From Arthrobacter psychrolactophilus (GTDB lineage: Bacteria > Actinomycetota > Actinomycetes > Actinomycetales > Micrococcaceae), in NCBI RefSeq assembly GCF_003219795.1, contig NZ_QJVC01000002.1:407281-471280 (forward strand): DNA of 64,000 nucleotides, written 5' to 3'. A program made the position numbers and the translations under genes. Positions 27,685 through 37,688 of this stretch are shown in pieces (positions within the stretch are counted from its first letter, which is position 1; every line of letters begins with the position of its first letter). The notes under the pieces are model-generated. The model was not told where the DNA came from and searched no databases. It saw only the letters and a program-made list of their open reading frames with translations.

Positions 27685-29849
27685 CAGTAGCTTTCACCCT
27701 TCTCGGCTTTGGCAACGAGGGAGCCCGGCGGTAGGAAGTGCTCACCGTAGCTCGCCGCCAGTTCCCGGGCACGGGCCACAAAGCCGGGCAGTCCGCCACG
27801 GTAGCCGTTGATGTATTGCAGCACGCCGCCGGTCCAGGCCGGGAAGCCAATGCCAAGAATCGAGCCGACATTGGCGTCCTCCACGCTGCGCAGCACACCC
27901 TCGTCGAGACATTTGACGCTCTCGAGCGACTCGGCGAAAAGCATGCGCTCCTGCATATCGGCGAACGGGATTTCCGCGGTGCCGCCGAAGTGTTCCTTGA
28001 GACCTTCCCAGAACCCGGTGCGGTGGCCGTCGGCGTACTTGTAGAAGCCCGCACCAGCCAGCTTGCCCGGGCGCGCAAAGTCCTCGATCATCCGATCCAC
28101 GATCGCGTGGGCGGCATGGTGCTGGTACTTTTGGGGACCGCCGTCGTGCTCCAGACCAGCCTTAGTCTCCTTCTGGATCTTGGACATGAGGGTCAAGTTC
28201 AGCTCGTCGGCCAGCTGCAGCGGCGCTGCCGGGTAACCCGCCTGCAGCCCGGCCTGCTCGATGGACGGGGCCGCGATGCCCTCACCCAGCATGGCGATGG
28301 CCTCGTTGAGGAAGGTGCCGATGACGCGCGAGGTGAAGAAGCCGCGGGAATCGTTGACCACGATGGGGGTCTTCTTGATCTGTACGGCGAGGTCGAAGGC
28401 CTTGGCAAGCGTGGCATCGGAGGTGTTCTTGCCAGCAATGATTTCCAGCAGCGGCATCTTGTCCACGGGCGAGAAGAAATGCAGGCCAATGAAATTCTCT
28501 TGGCTGCGCACGCCCTCCGCGAGCTCCGTAATGGGCAGTGTCGAGGTGTTAGAGCCCAGCACGGCATCTGCGGTGAGGAGCTCTTCGATCTCGGCGAAGG
28601 CTTGCTGCTTCACGGCCACGTTTTCAAACACGGCCTCGATGACCAAGTCAGATCCGGCAAGGTCCGCGGCGTCTGCGGTGGGCGTGATCTTCGCCAGCAG
28701 GGCATCGGCTTGTTCCTGGGTTTGCTGACCCCGCGCCACAGCTTTGTCCGTGAGCATCGTGGAGTAGCTCTTGCCACGTTGGGCTGCCTCGAGACTCACG
28801 TCCTTGAGCACCACCTCCATGCCGCCCCGAGCGCAAACGTAAGCGATGCCCGCTCCCATCATGCCGGCCCCCACCACGGCCACCTTCTGGGCCGTGTACT
28901 TCTCGTACCCTGCGGGGCGGCTGCCGCCAGCGCTGATGTGGCCCATATCGAAGAAGAAGGCCTTGATCATATTGCTGGACACCTGCCCCGTGACGACCTC
29001 GGTAAAGTACCGCGACTCGATCTCAAGGGCAGTGTCAAAGTCCACCTGGGTACTTTCGACGGCGGCCGCCAAGATCGCGCGCGGGGCCGGGTAATTGGCG
29101 CCCTTGAGTTGCTTGCGCAGATTGGCAGGAAAAGCGGGAAGATTCGCGGCGAAGGCAGGGCTGTGGGGCGTTCCGCCGGGGATCCTGTACTGCGGCACGT
29201 CCCAGGGCTGGATGGCGTCGGGGTTGGCCTTGATCCAAGCCTTGGCCGCGGGGATTAGCTCCTGCTCTGACGCCACGAGCTCTTGGATGAGACCCACCTC
29301 GAGCGCCTTGTCGGGCCGGTACTTTTGGCCTTGCAGCAGAACCTTCATGGCCGCATCGGCCACGCCCATGAGCCGTACCGTGCGCACAATTCCGCCACCT
29401 CCGGGCAGCAGGCCCAGCGTCACCTCGGGCAGGCCGATGACGGATCCCTTGGTGTTTGCGGCAATGCGATGGTGCGCGGCCAGGGCAATCTCCAACCCAC
29501 CCCCGAGGGCTGAGCCGTTCAGCGCGGCGACCACGGGGCGGCCGAGCGTTTCCAGGACCCGCAGCTGTTTCTTCACCGTTTGGCCGAGCTCAAAGATCGT
29601 GGCTGCATCCTTCGGCGTGGCGGCAATGAGATCCTTGAGGTCACCGCCGGCAAAGAAGCTCTTCTTGGCCGACGCCAGGATGACGCCGCTGATGTTTTCC
29701 TTCTCGGCGAGCAGCCGTTCCACCGTTACCTGCATGGAGGCGATGTAGTCCGCGTTCATGGTGTTGGCCGAGTGCTTCGGATCATCGAGGGTCAGGATGA
29801 CAATGCCGTCACCGTCCTGCTCCCAGCGGATGGTGCGCACGTGGTTCAT
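27684..29849 (-). CDS. fadB: Multifunctional fatty-acid oxidation protein (enoyl-CoA hydratase/3-hydroxyacyl-CoA dehydrogenase)
   Basis: A 721-residue bifunctional enzyme. The N-terminal crotonase has GGDLKDLIAATPKD, SALGGGLEIALAAHH and LPEVTLGLLPGGGG. A central NAD-binding domain (KVAVVGAGMMGAGIAYV) and a 3-hydroxyacyl-CoA dehydrogenase domain with the SNTSTLPITELA and GLHFFSPVDKMPLLEII motifs follow. It performs two steps of the beta-oxidation cycle. GAGGAAA precedes ATG 29849; an in-frame GTG at 29864 is possible. It follows fadA by about 20 bp. Confidence 0.95.
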   Translation of the reverse strand: MNHVRTIRWEQDGDGIVILTLDDPKHSANTMNADYIASMQVTVERLLAEKENISGVILASAKKSFFAGGDLKDLIAATPKDAATIFELGQTVKKQLRVLETLGRPVVAALNGSALGGGLEIALAAHHRIAANTKGSVIGLPEVTLGLLPGGGGIVRTVRLMGVADAAMKVLLQGQKYRPDKALEVGLIQELVASEQELIPAAKAWIKANPDAIQPWDVPQYRIPGGTPHSPAFAANLPAFPANLRKQLKGANYPAPRAILAAAVESTQVDFDTALEIESRYFTEVVTGQVSSNMIKAFFFDMGHISAGGSRPAGYEKYTAQKVAVVGAGMMGAGIAYVCARGGMEVVLKDVSLEAAQRGKSYSTMLTDKAVARGQQTQEQADALLAKITPTADAADLAGSDLVIEAVFENVAVKQQAFAEIEELLTADAVLGSNTSTLPITELAEGVRSQENFIGLHFFSPVDKMPLLEIIAGKNTSDATLAKAFDLAVQIKKTPIVVNDSRGFFTSRVIGTFLNEAIAMLGEGIAAPSIEQAGLQAGYPAAPLQLADELNLTLMSKIQKETKAGLEHDGGPQKYQHHAAHAIVDRMIEDFARPGKLAGAGFYKYADGHRTGFWEGLKEHFGGTAEIPFADMQERMLFAESLESVKCLDEGVLRSVEDANVGSILGIGFPAWTGGVLQYINGYRGGLPGFVARARELAASYGEHFLPPGSLVAKAEKGESY

Positions 29850-29868
29850 GGTTTCCTCACTCACTCGT

Positions 29869-31086
29869 TTAGACCCTCTCGATCAAGGTCGCCACGCCCA
29901 TACCGCCGCCGATGCATAGGGTGACCACCGCCCTGCGTTTGCCCGTCCGTTCGAGTTCGTCGAGCACGGTCCCTAAAATCATGGCTCCCGTGGCACCCAA
30001 GGGGTGTCCCATAGCGATGGCGCCGCCGTTGACGTTGAGTGCCTCGTCGGGGATGCCGAGGTCCTTTTGGTACTTCAACACCACGGAGGCAAAGGCCTCA
30101 TTGATTTCAAAGAGATCGATATCCGCCACGCTCAGGCCCGCCGTCTGCAGCAGCTTTTCCGTGGCCGGGGTGGGGCCAGTGAGCATGATGGTGGGATCGG
30201 CACCCGAGGTTGCCGTGGCCACGATCCGGGCGCGCGGGCGCAAACCCAGCTGCTCTCCCACTGCCGCGCTACCTACTAAGACCAGGGCCGCGCCGTCGAC
30301 AATCCCCGAGGAATTTGCGGCCGTGTGAACGTGGTCGATCTTTTCCACGGCATGGAATTTTTGCAGTGCGACGGCGTCAAAGCCGCCTGCCTCGCCCATG
30401 ACAGCAAAGGCGGGACGCAGCCCGGCCTGGGACTCCGGCGTGGACTCCGGGCGCATATGCTCATCGCGGTCCAAGACGATCAGGCCATTTTGGTCCTTAA
30501 CAGGTATGACCGAGTTGGCGAAACGGCCCTCCTGCCAGGCCTGCGCGGCTAATTGCTGCGAGCGCACGGCATAAGCGTCGACGTCGACCCGGCTGAAGCC
30601 CTCCATCGTGGCAATGAGGTCGGCGCCAATGCCCTGCGGCACAAAATACGCATCGTAGTTGGTGGACGGGTCCATGGCCCAGGCTCCACCGTCGGAGCCG
30701 ATCGGTACCCGGGACATGGACTCCACACCGCCGGCGATGATGAGCTGATCCCAGCCCGAACGCACCTTTTGAGCCGCGGTGTTGACGGCTTCGAGTCCCG
30801 AAGCGCAGAAGCGGTTGAGCTGCACGCCTCCCACGGTATTGGGCAGTCCGGCGGCAAGGACGGCGGTGCGGGCGATGACGGCGCCCTGATCCCCGACCGG
30901 TGAGACTACGCCCAGAATGAGATCGTCGATGAGGTTTTCATCAAGACCAGGGTGGCGTTCGCGCAGTGCCTCGATCAGTCCCACCACGAGATCAATTGGC
31001 TTAGTGCCGTACAGGGCACCCTTTTTGCCGCGGCCGCGTGGGGTTCGAATGGCGTCGTAGATGAAGGCTTCGGGTTGTTCACTCAT
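29869..31086 (-). CDS. fadA: Acetyl-CoA C-acyltransferase (3-ketoacyl-CoA thiolase)
   Basis: A 405-residue thiolase. The nucleophilic Cys is in [15 protein letters not shown], and the C-terminal motifs [16 protein letters not shown] and TLCIGGGMG supply the catalytic His and Cys. It cleaves 3-ketoacyl-CoA at the end of each beta-oxidation round. ATG 31086 is preceded by GGAAGGA; the upstream codon at 31119 lacks a site. First gene of the fadA-fadB-isomerase operon. Confidence 0.95.
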   Translation of the reverse strand: MSEQPEAFIYDAIRTPRGRGKKGALYGTKPIDLVVGLIEALRERHPGLDENLIDDLILGVVSPVGDQGAVIARTAVLAAGLPNTVGGVQLNRFCASGLEAVNTAAQKVRSGWDQLIIAGGVESMSRVPIGSDGGAWAMDPSTNYDAYFVPQGIGADLIATMEGFSRVDVDAYAVRSQQLAAQAWQEGRFANSVIPVKDQNGLIVLDRDEHMRPESTPESQAGLRPAFAVMGEAGGFDAVALQKFHAVEKIDHVHTAANSSGIVDGAALVLVGSAAVGEQLGLRPRARIVATATSGADPTIMLTGPTPATEKLLQTAGLSVADIDLFEINEAFASVVLKYQKDLGIPDEALNVNGGAIAMGHPLGATGAMILGTVLDELERTGKRRAVVTLCIGGGMGVATLIERV

Positions 31087-31225
31087 GGGGGCTTCCTTCC
31101 AATGCGTTGGCACTGACACTAGCAGCTGGCCTTGACTGTACTTTTCCTGCCAAAACGCTCCGTCGACAGTTAGGATACTTGCAATGCCATTGGGGCATTT
31201 TTAGTGGCATTGAAATGGGTATTCC

Positions 31226-32365
31226 ATGAGCTCATCACACGAATCATCGCTGCCGGAAACCGTTCCGCAGTCCTCGGGTGGCAAGGTTTTGATCAGCCTC
31301 GCGGCGGCCGTGATTGTCTTATTTGGGCTGAGCCGTATTTCTTCCATCGTTGGGCCGGTGTTTCTGGCGCTGGTCCTGACCATTTGTGTGTACCCGCTCA
31401 AACAACGCCTCATTCATCGTGGGATTCCGGTGGCCCTAGCCACAGTCTCTACGATTCTGGCCGTCTATGCCATCCTTGCAGCGCTCGTGGCATCGCTGTG
31501 GGTTTCCGCTGTCCAGCTCACTCGTCTACTGCCGCAGTACACATCTCAAATCACCGAGCTCGGAAATGATCTGCGGCATTTCCTGCATGACACCCTGGGG
31601 ATCGGCGATGAGCAGGTCCAGACCATTATTAACTCGGTGGATCTGCGGGTTCTCTTAGATGCCGCATATTCCTTGCTGGGCAGTGTCATGAACATCGGAT
31701 CCGGCGCAGTATTTCTCTTGTTGTTGCTGCTGTTCATGAGTGTCGATGCTAACTACTACCCCACGATCTTGAGCTCGGTGCAGGAGAAAAAGGCGTCGAT
31801 GGTGACAGCCCTTGCAACCTTTGCCAAACTGTCCCGCTCGTTCATGGTCATGACCACCATTTTTGGGGCCATCGTGGCGGCGCTCAACCTGGCGTTATTG
31901 CTGATCCTGGGTGTCCCGGGTGCGGGACTCTGGGCACTCTTGTCCTTTGTCTGTGGCTTTATCCCGTTCATCGGATTTTGGATCAGCCTTGTCCCCGTGG
32001 CCATCATGGCGCTCTTGTCCGGCGGCCTGCCAACCTTGATCGGCGTCCTAGCTTTTTACGGGATCATCAATTCCTTGATCCAATCGGTTATCCAGCCAAA
32101 GTTTGTCGCTGGTTCGGTCAACCTGAATATGACCTTAACGTTCCTTTCAGTCATCTTCTGGTCCGCGCTCTTAGGCCCGCTCGGGGCTTTGATGGCGGTT
32201 CCATTGTCCTTATTCGCGCGAGCCATTCTGGTGGACTCGCACCCTCAGGCTGCCTGGTTGCGTCCCTTCCTCGGCGACATTGGTGAGGCCAAGGCACTCC
32301 TGGCGAGCCGTCGCGCTTCTGACAAAGCGGCCAAGTCTGTCAAGGCCGAACCCGCCGGAAAGTGA
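31226..32365 (+). CDS. AI-2E family transporter (PerM/UPF0118)
   Basis: A 379-residue membrane protein with about seven to eight helices and the family's conserved C-terminal block (GFIPFIGFWISLVPVAIMALLSGG; GALMAVPLSLFAR). Members include autoinducer exporters and Na+/H+ antiporters, so the substrate is uncertain. It is convergent with the cardiolipin synthase gene; only 19 bp separates the stops. Confidence 0.88.
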   Translation: MSSSHESSLPETVPQSSGGKVLISLAAAVIVLFGLSRISSIVGPVFLALVLTICVYPLKQRLIHRGIPVALATVSTILAVYAILAALVASLWVSAVQLTRLLPQYTSQITELGNDLRHFLHDTLGIGDEQVQTIINSVDLRVLLDAAYSLLGSVMNIGSGAVFLLLLLLFMSVDANYYPTILSSVQEKKASMVTALATFAKLSRSFMVMTTIFGAIVAALNLALLLILGVPGAGLWALLSFVCGFIPFIGFWISLVPVAIMALLSGGLPTLIGVLAFYGIINSLIQSVIQPKFVAGSVNLNMTLTFLSVIFWSALLGPLGALMAVPLSLFARAILVDSHPQAAWLRPFLGDIGEAKALLASRRASDKAAKSVKAEPAGK

Positions 32366-32384
32366 TGCCGCGTTGGACGAGGAG

Positions 32385-33857
32385 CTATTGGAGGTTGGAG
32401 GTCAGCCTCGCCACACTGTCCCAGAACTTCTCCATGACCGGACGCTTGACCCAATCGGCCAGTTCCAGTTCACGGCTGTTGGCCCGGTAGCCGTCCTCAA
32501 TGATGCGCAGTTGATCAACGAAGTCCGCACTGTGGATCAGCACCGAAATCTCCATGTTCAGGGAGAAGGATCGCACATCCATATTGGAGGAACCCACCAC
32601 GGCCACATCGGAATCGATGCTGAAGTGCTTGGCGTGCAACACCTCGGGAGCCTTGTAGAGGTAGATCTGCACGCCGGCCCGCAGGAGCGCCTCATAGTAG
32701 GAGCGCTGCGCGTGATAAACCATGGCCTGATCGCCAATCTCGGAGACAAAGAGCTCCACCGACAGGCCTCGTCCGGCTGCCGTAATCATGGCCAATAGGA
32801 CCGAATCCTCGGGGACAAAGTACGGGCTCGTGATGCTAACCCGTTCCGTGGCCTGATGAATCATGGCGACAAAAAGCTTGAGATTGTTGTCATTTTCAAA
32901 GCTCGGCCCGCTGGGTACCACCTGTACATCCACAAGGTGCGGCGCGGGGTTCAGCACCACGGGTGAGGTATCCAAGATCAGCAATTCATCCGTCTCGCTG
33001 TACCAATCGGTCACGAACACGGCGTCCAGTTCCCTCACGGCCGGGCCATGCGTGCGCATCATAAGTTCGTGCCAGCGCAGCCCGCGGGCAATGTTTTTCT
33101 TCTTGTTGTAGCTTTCGTGCACCAGGTTTTGTGAACCGCTGAAACCCATCTGGCCATCCACCACCATGAGCTTGCGGTGATTGCGCAGATCGATCCTGCT
33201 CCACTGTCCCTTCAACGGGCGCAGCGGAAGCATGGCATGATATTCGGCGCCCATCGCTTCCAGCCGGGCCAGTGTTGTTTTCCGTCCGGGGTTCATGAGC
33301 GAGGCCAGATGATCGGAGAGCACTCGCACGGTGACGCCACGTTGCACGGCCCGTTCGAGCGCGGCAAAGAACGGTTCCGTCGCCTGATCCGCCACCAAAA
33401 TGTAAAACTCCACGTTGACGTAGCTGTGCGCCTCATCGATAGCCGCTGCCATGGCGGCAATCGAGCCGTGGTAATCCGGGAGAAGTTCGACGTCGTTGCC
33501 GCCTACCATGGGCAGCGCACCCAAGGTGCTGTTAAGGGTCACGAGCCCGGGCAAGCCCTGCGGCCAGTCTTCCTTGTGGCTGAGCTGGTCAAAGCCCTCG
33601 GTCCGTTCCAGGATGAGGTCATTGACGAACTTTTGTTTGTCCCTTCGGGACTTGGGTAGCCGGGAGAAACCCACCATGGCAAACGCCACAATGCCAATGT
33701 AAGGGATGAAGATAATCGTCAGCATCCAGGCGATGGCGGTGGCTGGACGCCGTCTGGCCGAAATATAGGCCACCGCAATGGCACCGAGGATGATGTGCAC
33801 GGCCAATAACACCCAGGTCAGATGACTGGCATCACTGAACCATTCGCGAATACTCAA
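32385..33857 (-). CDS. cls: Cardiolipin synthase (phospholipase D family)
   Basis: A 490-residue protein with two N-terminal membrane helices and two PLD active-site motifs: NHRKLMVVDGQMGFSGSQN and LHAKHFSIDSDVAVVGSSN, each with the HxKxxxxD core. It joins two phosphatidylglycerols, or an equivalent pair, into cardiolipin at the membrane. Length and domain order match bacterial ClsA. It appears to be a single-gene unit. Confidence 0.94.
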   Translation of the reverse strand: MSIREWFSDASHLTWVLLAVHIILGAIAVAYISARRRPATAIAWMLTIIFIPYIGIVAFAMVGFSRLPKSRRDKQKFVNDLILERTEGFDQLSHKEDWPQGLPGLVTLNSTLGALPMVGGNDVELLPDYHGSIAAMAAAIDEAHSYVNVEFYILVADQATEPFFAALERAVQRGVTVRVLSDHLASLMNPGRKTTLARLEAMGAEYHAMLPLRPLKGQWSRIDLRNHRKLMVVDGQMGFSGSQNLVHESYNKKKNIARGLRWHELMMRTHGPAVRELDAVFVTDWYSETDELLILDTSPVVLNPAPHLVDVQVVPSGPSFENDNNLKLFVAMIHQATERVSITSPYFVPEDSVLLAMITAAGRGLSVELFVSEIGDQAMVYHAQRSYYEALLRAGVQIYLYKAPEVLHAKHFSIDSDVAVVGSSNMDVRSFSLNMEISVLIHSADFVDQLRIIEDGYRANSRELELADWVKRPVMEKFWDSVARLTSNLQ

Positions 33858-33888
33858 GAACGACGCTCCCCCTATTTAACCGTGAGCA

Positions 33889-33914
33889 ACGGCGATCCCC
33901 GGAGGGATCGCCGT
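33889..33914. terminator. Hairpin downstream of pepA
   Basis: ACGGCGATCCC and GGGATCGCCGT form a perfect 11-bp stem with a 4-bp loop between the pepA stop and the cls start. There is no clear T-run on either side, so it may act as a weak terminator or an mRNA end stabiliser. Confidence 0.5.
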
Positions 33915-33960
33915 CACACCGCAGCTGATGCTGATTTTTCTAGACTAGGCCAGAGTCGGA

Positions 33961-35460
33961 TTACTTCGAGTAGCTCGCGAGGAATTCACTTAACAATCGG
34001 GTCCCGTAGCCGGTCGCTCCGCGAGACCTCCACGAGTCGTCGATATCGCTTTTCATCGTCCCGGCGATATCGAGATGGGCCCAGGGTGTGCCCTTGACAA
34101 ATTCCGAGAGGAATAAGGCCGCCGTGATGGCACCCGCGGTGGGACCACCCATATTGGAAATGTCTGCAATATCCGAGTCCAACTGGGCGCGGTAGCTGGC
34201 CTCCAACGGCAATTGCCACAGGGACTCCCCGGATACCTCGGCAGCGCTCTTGAGCTGTTCAATGAGGGGCTGATCATTGCCGAGCGTTGCCCCGACTAAC
34301 GTTCCCAGGGCTGCCATGGCGGCGCCCGTCAGCGTGGCGATGTCGACAATGGCGTCGGGTTTTTCTTCCATGGCCAGGCACAGCGCATCCATCATGACCA
34401 GGCGCCCCTCGGCGTCAGTGTTCTTGACCTCGACGGTGGTTCCGTTGCGTGCCGTTAGGACATCGCCAAGCTTGGTGGCCGTTCCAGATGGCATGTTGTC
34501 CGTGCAGACAAGCCATGCGCTGACAGCTACCATGGCGCCCAGATCCCGCAATCCGGTCATGGCGGCCAGAACAGCAGCCGATCCGGCCATGTCCATTTTC
34601 ATGGCCAGGTGCATGGGATCCGAGGGCTTGAGGCTGATGCCGCCGGAGTCGTACATGATGCCCTTGCCTACCAGTGCTACATGCCCCGTGGGCTCGCCTT
34701 CGGGAACATAGCGCAACACAATCAGGCGGGGTTCCTCCACGCTGCCGGCATTGACGCCGAGCAGTCCCCCGCAGCCCATCTCAATGAGTTGGGCCTTGTC
34801 GAAGCTCTCCACACCGAGCCCGAATTGGGGTCCTTGTTCCGTGGCAAAATCGGCATACTCCACCGCTGTCAGGTGTCCGGGCGGGTTATTGGCTAGGTCT
34901 CGGGCCAGCGCCGCAGACCTGGCCAGTACCTTTCCTCGGACGGCTCCTGCCGCCGCTCCCTCACCTGCCCCGATGATCTCAAGGCGTTCAACGGCCACAT
35001 CCTTGGGCGCGCTTTTCAAGGCACTGTAGCGGTATCGGGCCAGCAGCACGCCTTCCACCACCGCCTGCCCGGCCAAGGTCCCGTCGACCCCATGCCCCTC
35101 GGGCAGGACCACGGCAATCCTGGCGTGCCGAGCCGCGGCACGGGCAAAGGCAGCTGCCACGTCCCGCAACTCATCGACAGTGCGTGCGGTGCCGCCTCCG
35201 GCACCAACCGCGATGACCGCCGTCGTGCCATCACCGGGAAGATAAAGGGTCTGGGCCGCCGCTCCTGTGAAGCCGGCGGCTACCAGCGCCACACGGTCAA
35301 GCCCGACTTCGGCTGGCACCTCCCCGTCGGAGGAGACAAAATATGCGACGGCGGACACCTCACCACTGGGGGCCGCGACGGCGGAGACAGTCGGGTCGAG
35401 CCCCAGTGAAGGCGCCGGATCGTAGGATTCGGGAATCAATTTGTTCGGTGAATGTGCCAT
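33961..35460 (-). CDS. pepA: Leucyl aminopeptidase (M17)
   Basis: A 499-residue M17 peptidase with the catalytic C-terminal domain: GKGIMYDSGGISLKP, MKMDMAGSAAVL, the signature NTDAEGRL, and DIATLTGA. It removes N-terminal residues from peptides using two metal ions. It lies 41 bp downstream of the AbgT transporter gene on the same strand, so transport and hydrolysis are likely linked. Confidence 0.95.
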   Translation of the reverse strand: MAHSPNKLIPESYDPAPSLGLDPTVSAVAAPSGEVSAVAYFVSSDGEVPAEVGLDRVALVAAGFTGAAAQTLYLPGDGTTAVIAVGAGGGTARTVDELRDVAAAFARAAARHARIAVVLPEGHGVDGTLAGQAVVEGVLLARYRYSALKSAPKDVAVERLEIIGAGEGAAAGAVRGKVLARSAALARDLANNPPGHLTAVEYADFATEQGPQFGLGVESFDKAQLIEMGCGGLLGVNAGSVEEPRLIVLRYVPEGEPTGHVALVGKGIMYDSGGISLKPSDPMHLAMKMDMAGSAAVLAAMTGLRDLGAMVAVSAWLVCTDNMPSGTATKLGDVLTARNGTTVEVKNTDAEGRLVMMDALCLAMEEKPDAIVDIATLTGAAMAALGTLVGATLGNDQPLIEQLKSAAEVSGESLWQLPLEASYRAQLDSDIADISNMGGPTAGAITAALFLSEFVKGTPWAHLDIAGTMKSDIDDSWRSRGATGYGTRLLSEFLASYSK

Positions 35461-35501
35461 GACAGGGCTACCCTTCGTAAATGATGAGATGACTGCGTGC
35501 G

Positions 35502-37055
35502 CTAGCTAGCGGGCCCCCACGGGATGCCCGTGACGAACCACAGCACCAGGAACGCCGTCCACACGACCACGAGCACCACGGTGTACGGCAACATCATGGC
35601 CACAATGGTGCCCACACCGGACTTGGGCCGGTATTTCTGGGCGAAGACCACGATCATGGCAAAGTACGGCATGAGCGGGGTGACGATGTTCATGGGCGAG
35701 TCCCCCACGCGATATGCGGCCAAGACCGCCTCAGGGTCGATGCCCAGACGCATGAACAAGGGAACAAAGATCGGCGCCAGGATGGCCCAGGCAGGTAGCC
35801 CGCCGGGCATCAAGATGTCGATAATCAAGGTCACGATGACAAAGCCAATCAACAGCGGGACCGGCCCAAATCCGGAGCTTTCCAACCAGTCAGCCATTCC
35901 CACGGCACCCACGGTGGCCAGATTTGTGTAGGCAAAGTAGGCGATGAACTGGGCAATGACCAAGAGCAGGAAGATCAAGCCAGCAAGGTTGGCGAAGGTC
36001 TTCACGATCGGATTGATGATGTCCATGCTGTTCTTGATCGTTCCGGCCCCGAGCCCATAGGCAGTACCGCAGCCGAGGAAGACAATCATGACCAAGAAGA
36101 TAATGCTCTCGAGCAAGGGTGCGGCAACAATCAGGGAGCCTGTGTCCGGGTTACGCAGCGGCCCCCAGGAGGGTAGCGAGAGCAAGAGTACGACGGCGGC
36201 AATCCCGATCGCGGTGTACAGCGCCCAGCGTAGGCCCTTCTTTTCCTCCAGGCTGATGACACCATCTTCGTGCCCGGCGGATGGACCCTCGTAGACACCA
36301 AGTCGCGGCTCGACGAATTTATCTGTCAAAACGGTACAGATAATGGCCACCAAAACCGTCGAGGCGATACTGAAGTACAGATTGGCCGTCACGTCGAGGT
36401 TCCTAGCCGGGTCCATCATATGGATGGCCTCGTTGGTCACCTCTGTCAGCATGCCGTCCAGCGGCGTGATCAAGACGTTGACGCCAAAGCCGGCAGCAAC
36501 ACCGGAGAATGCGGCGGCGAGTCCGGCCAAGGGGTGTCTACCCAGGGAGTGGTAAATGGCTGCACCCAAGGGGATCAACACCATGTATCCGGCGTCGGTG
36601 GCGATGCTGGAGATGACACCCAGCAGGACAATGACGAAGGTGATCATGCTGGGATGTGTGACGAGGACGAGTTTACGAATCAACGCCGAAATCAGTCCGG
36701 CTTCCTCCGCCAACCCCACGCCAAGCATCGCCACCAGAATCACGCCAACCACACCAAAGTTGGTGAAGTTAGTGACCATGGAGGTGAACAGGAATCTGAT
36801 GCCGTCCGCGTCGAGGAGGCTGCGGACCTTAGTAGTCACATCCTCGATTTCACCCGTGACAATGTTGGCGCTTTGGAAAGTAGCGCTGGCGCCGGCCACC
36901 GAGAAGATCACGGACAAGACCATGACCACGCCAATAAGAATTAAAAAGATGACGGCTGGGTGTGGGACTTTGTCCCCCACAACCTCAACGCCGGTCAGGA
37001 ATTTCTCGAGAACTGATTTCTTTTGCGGCTTAAGCGCCGTATCTTTGCTGGCCAT
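35502..37055 (-). CDS. AbgT family transporter
   Basis: A 517-residue permease with about eleven hydrophobic segments and the AbgT/MtrF hallmarks: VPHPAVIFLILIGVV, FGVNVLITPLDGMLTEVTNE and the C-terminal PMNIVTPLMPYFAMIV. The family moves p-aminobenzoyl-glutamate, as uptake in E. coli AbgT or as proton-driven efflux in MtrF/YdaH. The pairing with an aminopeptidase favours use of dipeptide-like substrates; direction is not decidable here. Confidence 0.92.
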   Translation of the reverse strand: MASKDTALKPQKKSVLEKFLTGVEVVGDKVPHPAVIFLILIGVVMVLSVIFSVAGASATFQSANIVTGEIEDVTTKVRSLLDADGIRFLFTSMVTNFTNFGVVGVILVAMLGVGLAEEAGLISALIRKLVLVTHPSMITFVIVLLGVISSIATDAGYMVLIPLGAAIYHSLGRHPLAGLAAAFSGVAAGFGVNVLITPLDGMLTEVTNEAIHMMDPARNLDVTANLYFSIASTVLVAIICTVLTDKFVEPRLGVYEGPSAGHEDGVISLEEKKGLRWALYTAIGIAAVVLLLSLPSWGPLRNPDTGSLIVAAPLLESIIFLVMIVFLGCGTAYGLGAGTIKNSMDIINPIVKTFANLAGLIFLLLVIAQFIAYFAYTNLATVGAVGMADWLESSGFGPVPLLIGFVIVTLIIDILMPGGLPAWAILAPIFVPLFMRLGIDPEAVLAAYRVGDSPMNIVTPLMPYFAMIVVFAQKYRPKSGVGTIVAMMLPYTVVLVVVWTAFLVLWFVTGIPWGPAS

Positions 37056-37120
37056 AATGTATCTACCTCGATGGTGAACATGGTGCTCTTATGACAAAGG
37101 AGAGGGAACCCGAAGCTGTT

Positions 37121-37498
37121 TTAGGCGAGTGCCTTGGCCTTGAGCTGGGCATATTCGGCGTCGGTGATGGTTCCGGCGTCCAGGAGTGATTTGGCGGCGG
37201 AAATCTGATCTGCGGGGCTCTGCGTTCCAGCCACCCGGCGCAGATACTCTTCGCCTTGCTGCTGCGCTGACGTTGCCGCCTTGACCTGACGTTGCGTCAT
37301 GCCATTTCCTCGAACAATGATGTAAATGAGTGCCGAAATATAGGGCGTCACCAAAAGGAAGAAAATCCAAATAGCCTTGAAGATACCGCTTAGGCTTGAG
37401 TCGCGGAAAATATCGCCCACAATTTGAAATAGCAGAATAAGATAAGCCAGAAAAAGAAAGGCTATGGTAATTGACCAAAAAACTTCAAAGAACTGCAT
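37121..37498 (-). CDS. Small SHOCT-domain membrane protein
   Basis: A 125-residue protein with two N-terminal membrane helices (~5-27 and ~40-62) of the phospholipase-D-N-terminal type and a short C-terminal SHOCT domain (AAKSLLDAGTITDAEYAQLKAKAL). SHOCT domains mediate oligomer contacts. ATG 37498 has GGGGAAA before it; the longer upstream reading has no support. It lies 65 bp downstream of nothing on its strand and is probably its own unit. Function unknown. Confidence 0.8.
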   Translation of the reverse strand: MQFFEVFWSITIAFLFLAYLILLFQIVGDIFRDSSLSGIFKAIWIFFLLVTPYISALIYIIVRGNGMTQRQVKAATSAQQQGEEYLRRVAGTQSPADQISAAKSLLDAGTITDAEYAQLKAKALA

Positions 37499-37688
37499 GC
37501 GATTTCCCCAATCCATAAGGCCTAGCGCAGGTATTGCGTTGCGACAGGCCAAGTACGGCCGTCTTTGCGACCTAGGTTTCACAGTAGCAGGGCAGCGATC
37601 TCCTGGATATAGCAAGAATGAGTAATTTACGAATATCTGTAAATCTTTCATGATTGCCCTTCGTACTGTTTTTCATTAGCCTTTGCCT

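Noticed and set aside
27738-29258. A 506-codon open frame on the plus strand opposite fadB
   Set aside because: It is fully antisense to a clear FadB with intact motifs; long mirror frames are expected at this GC content and its translation matches no family I recognise.
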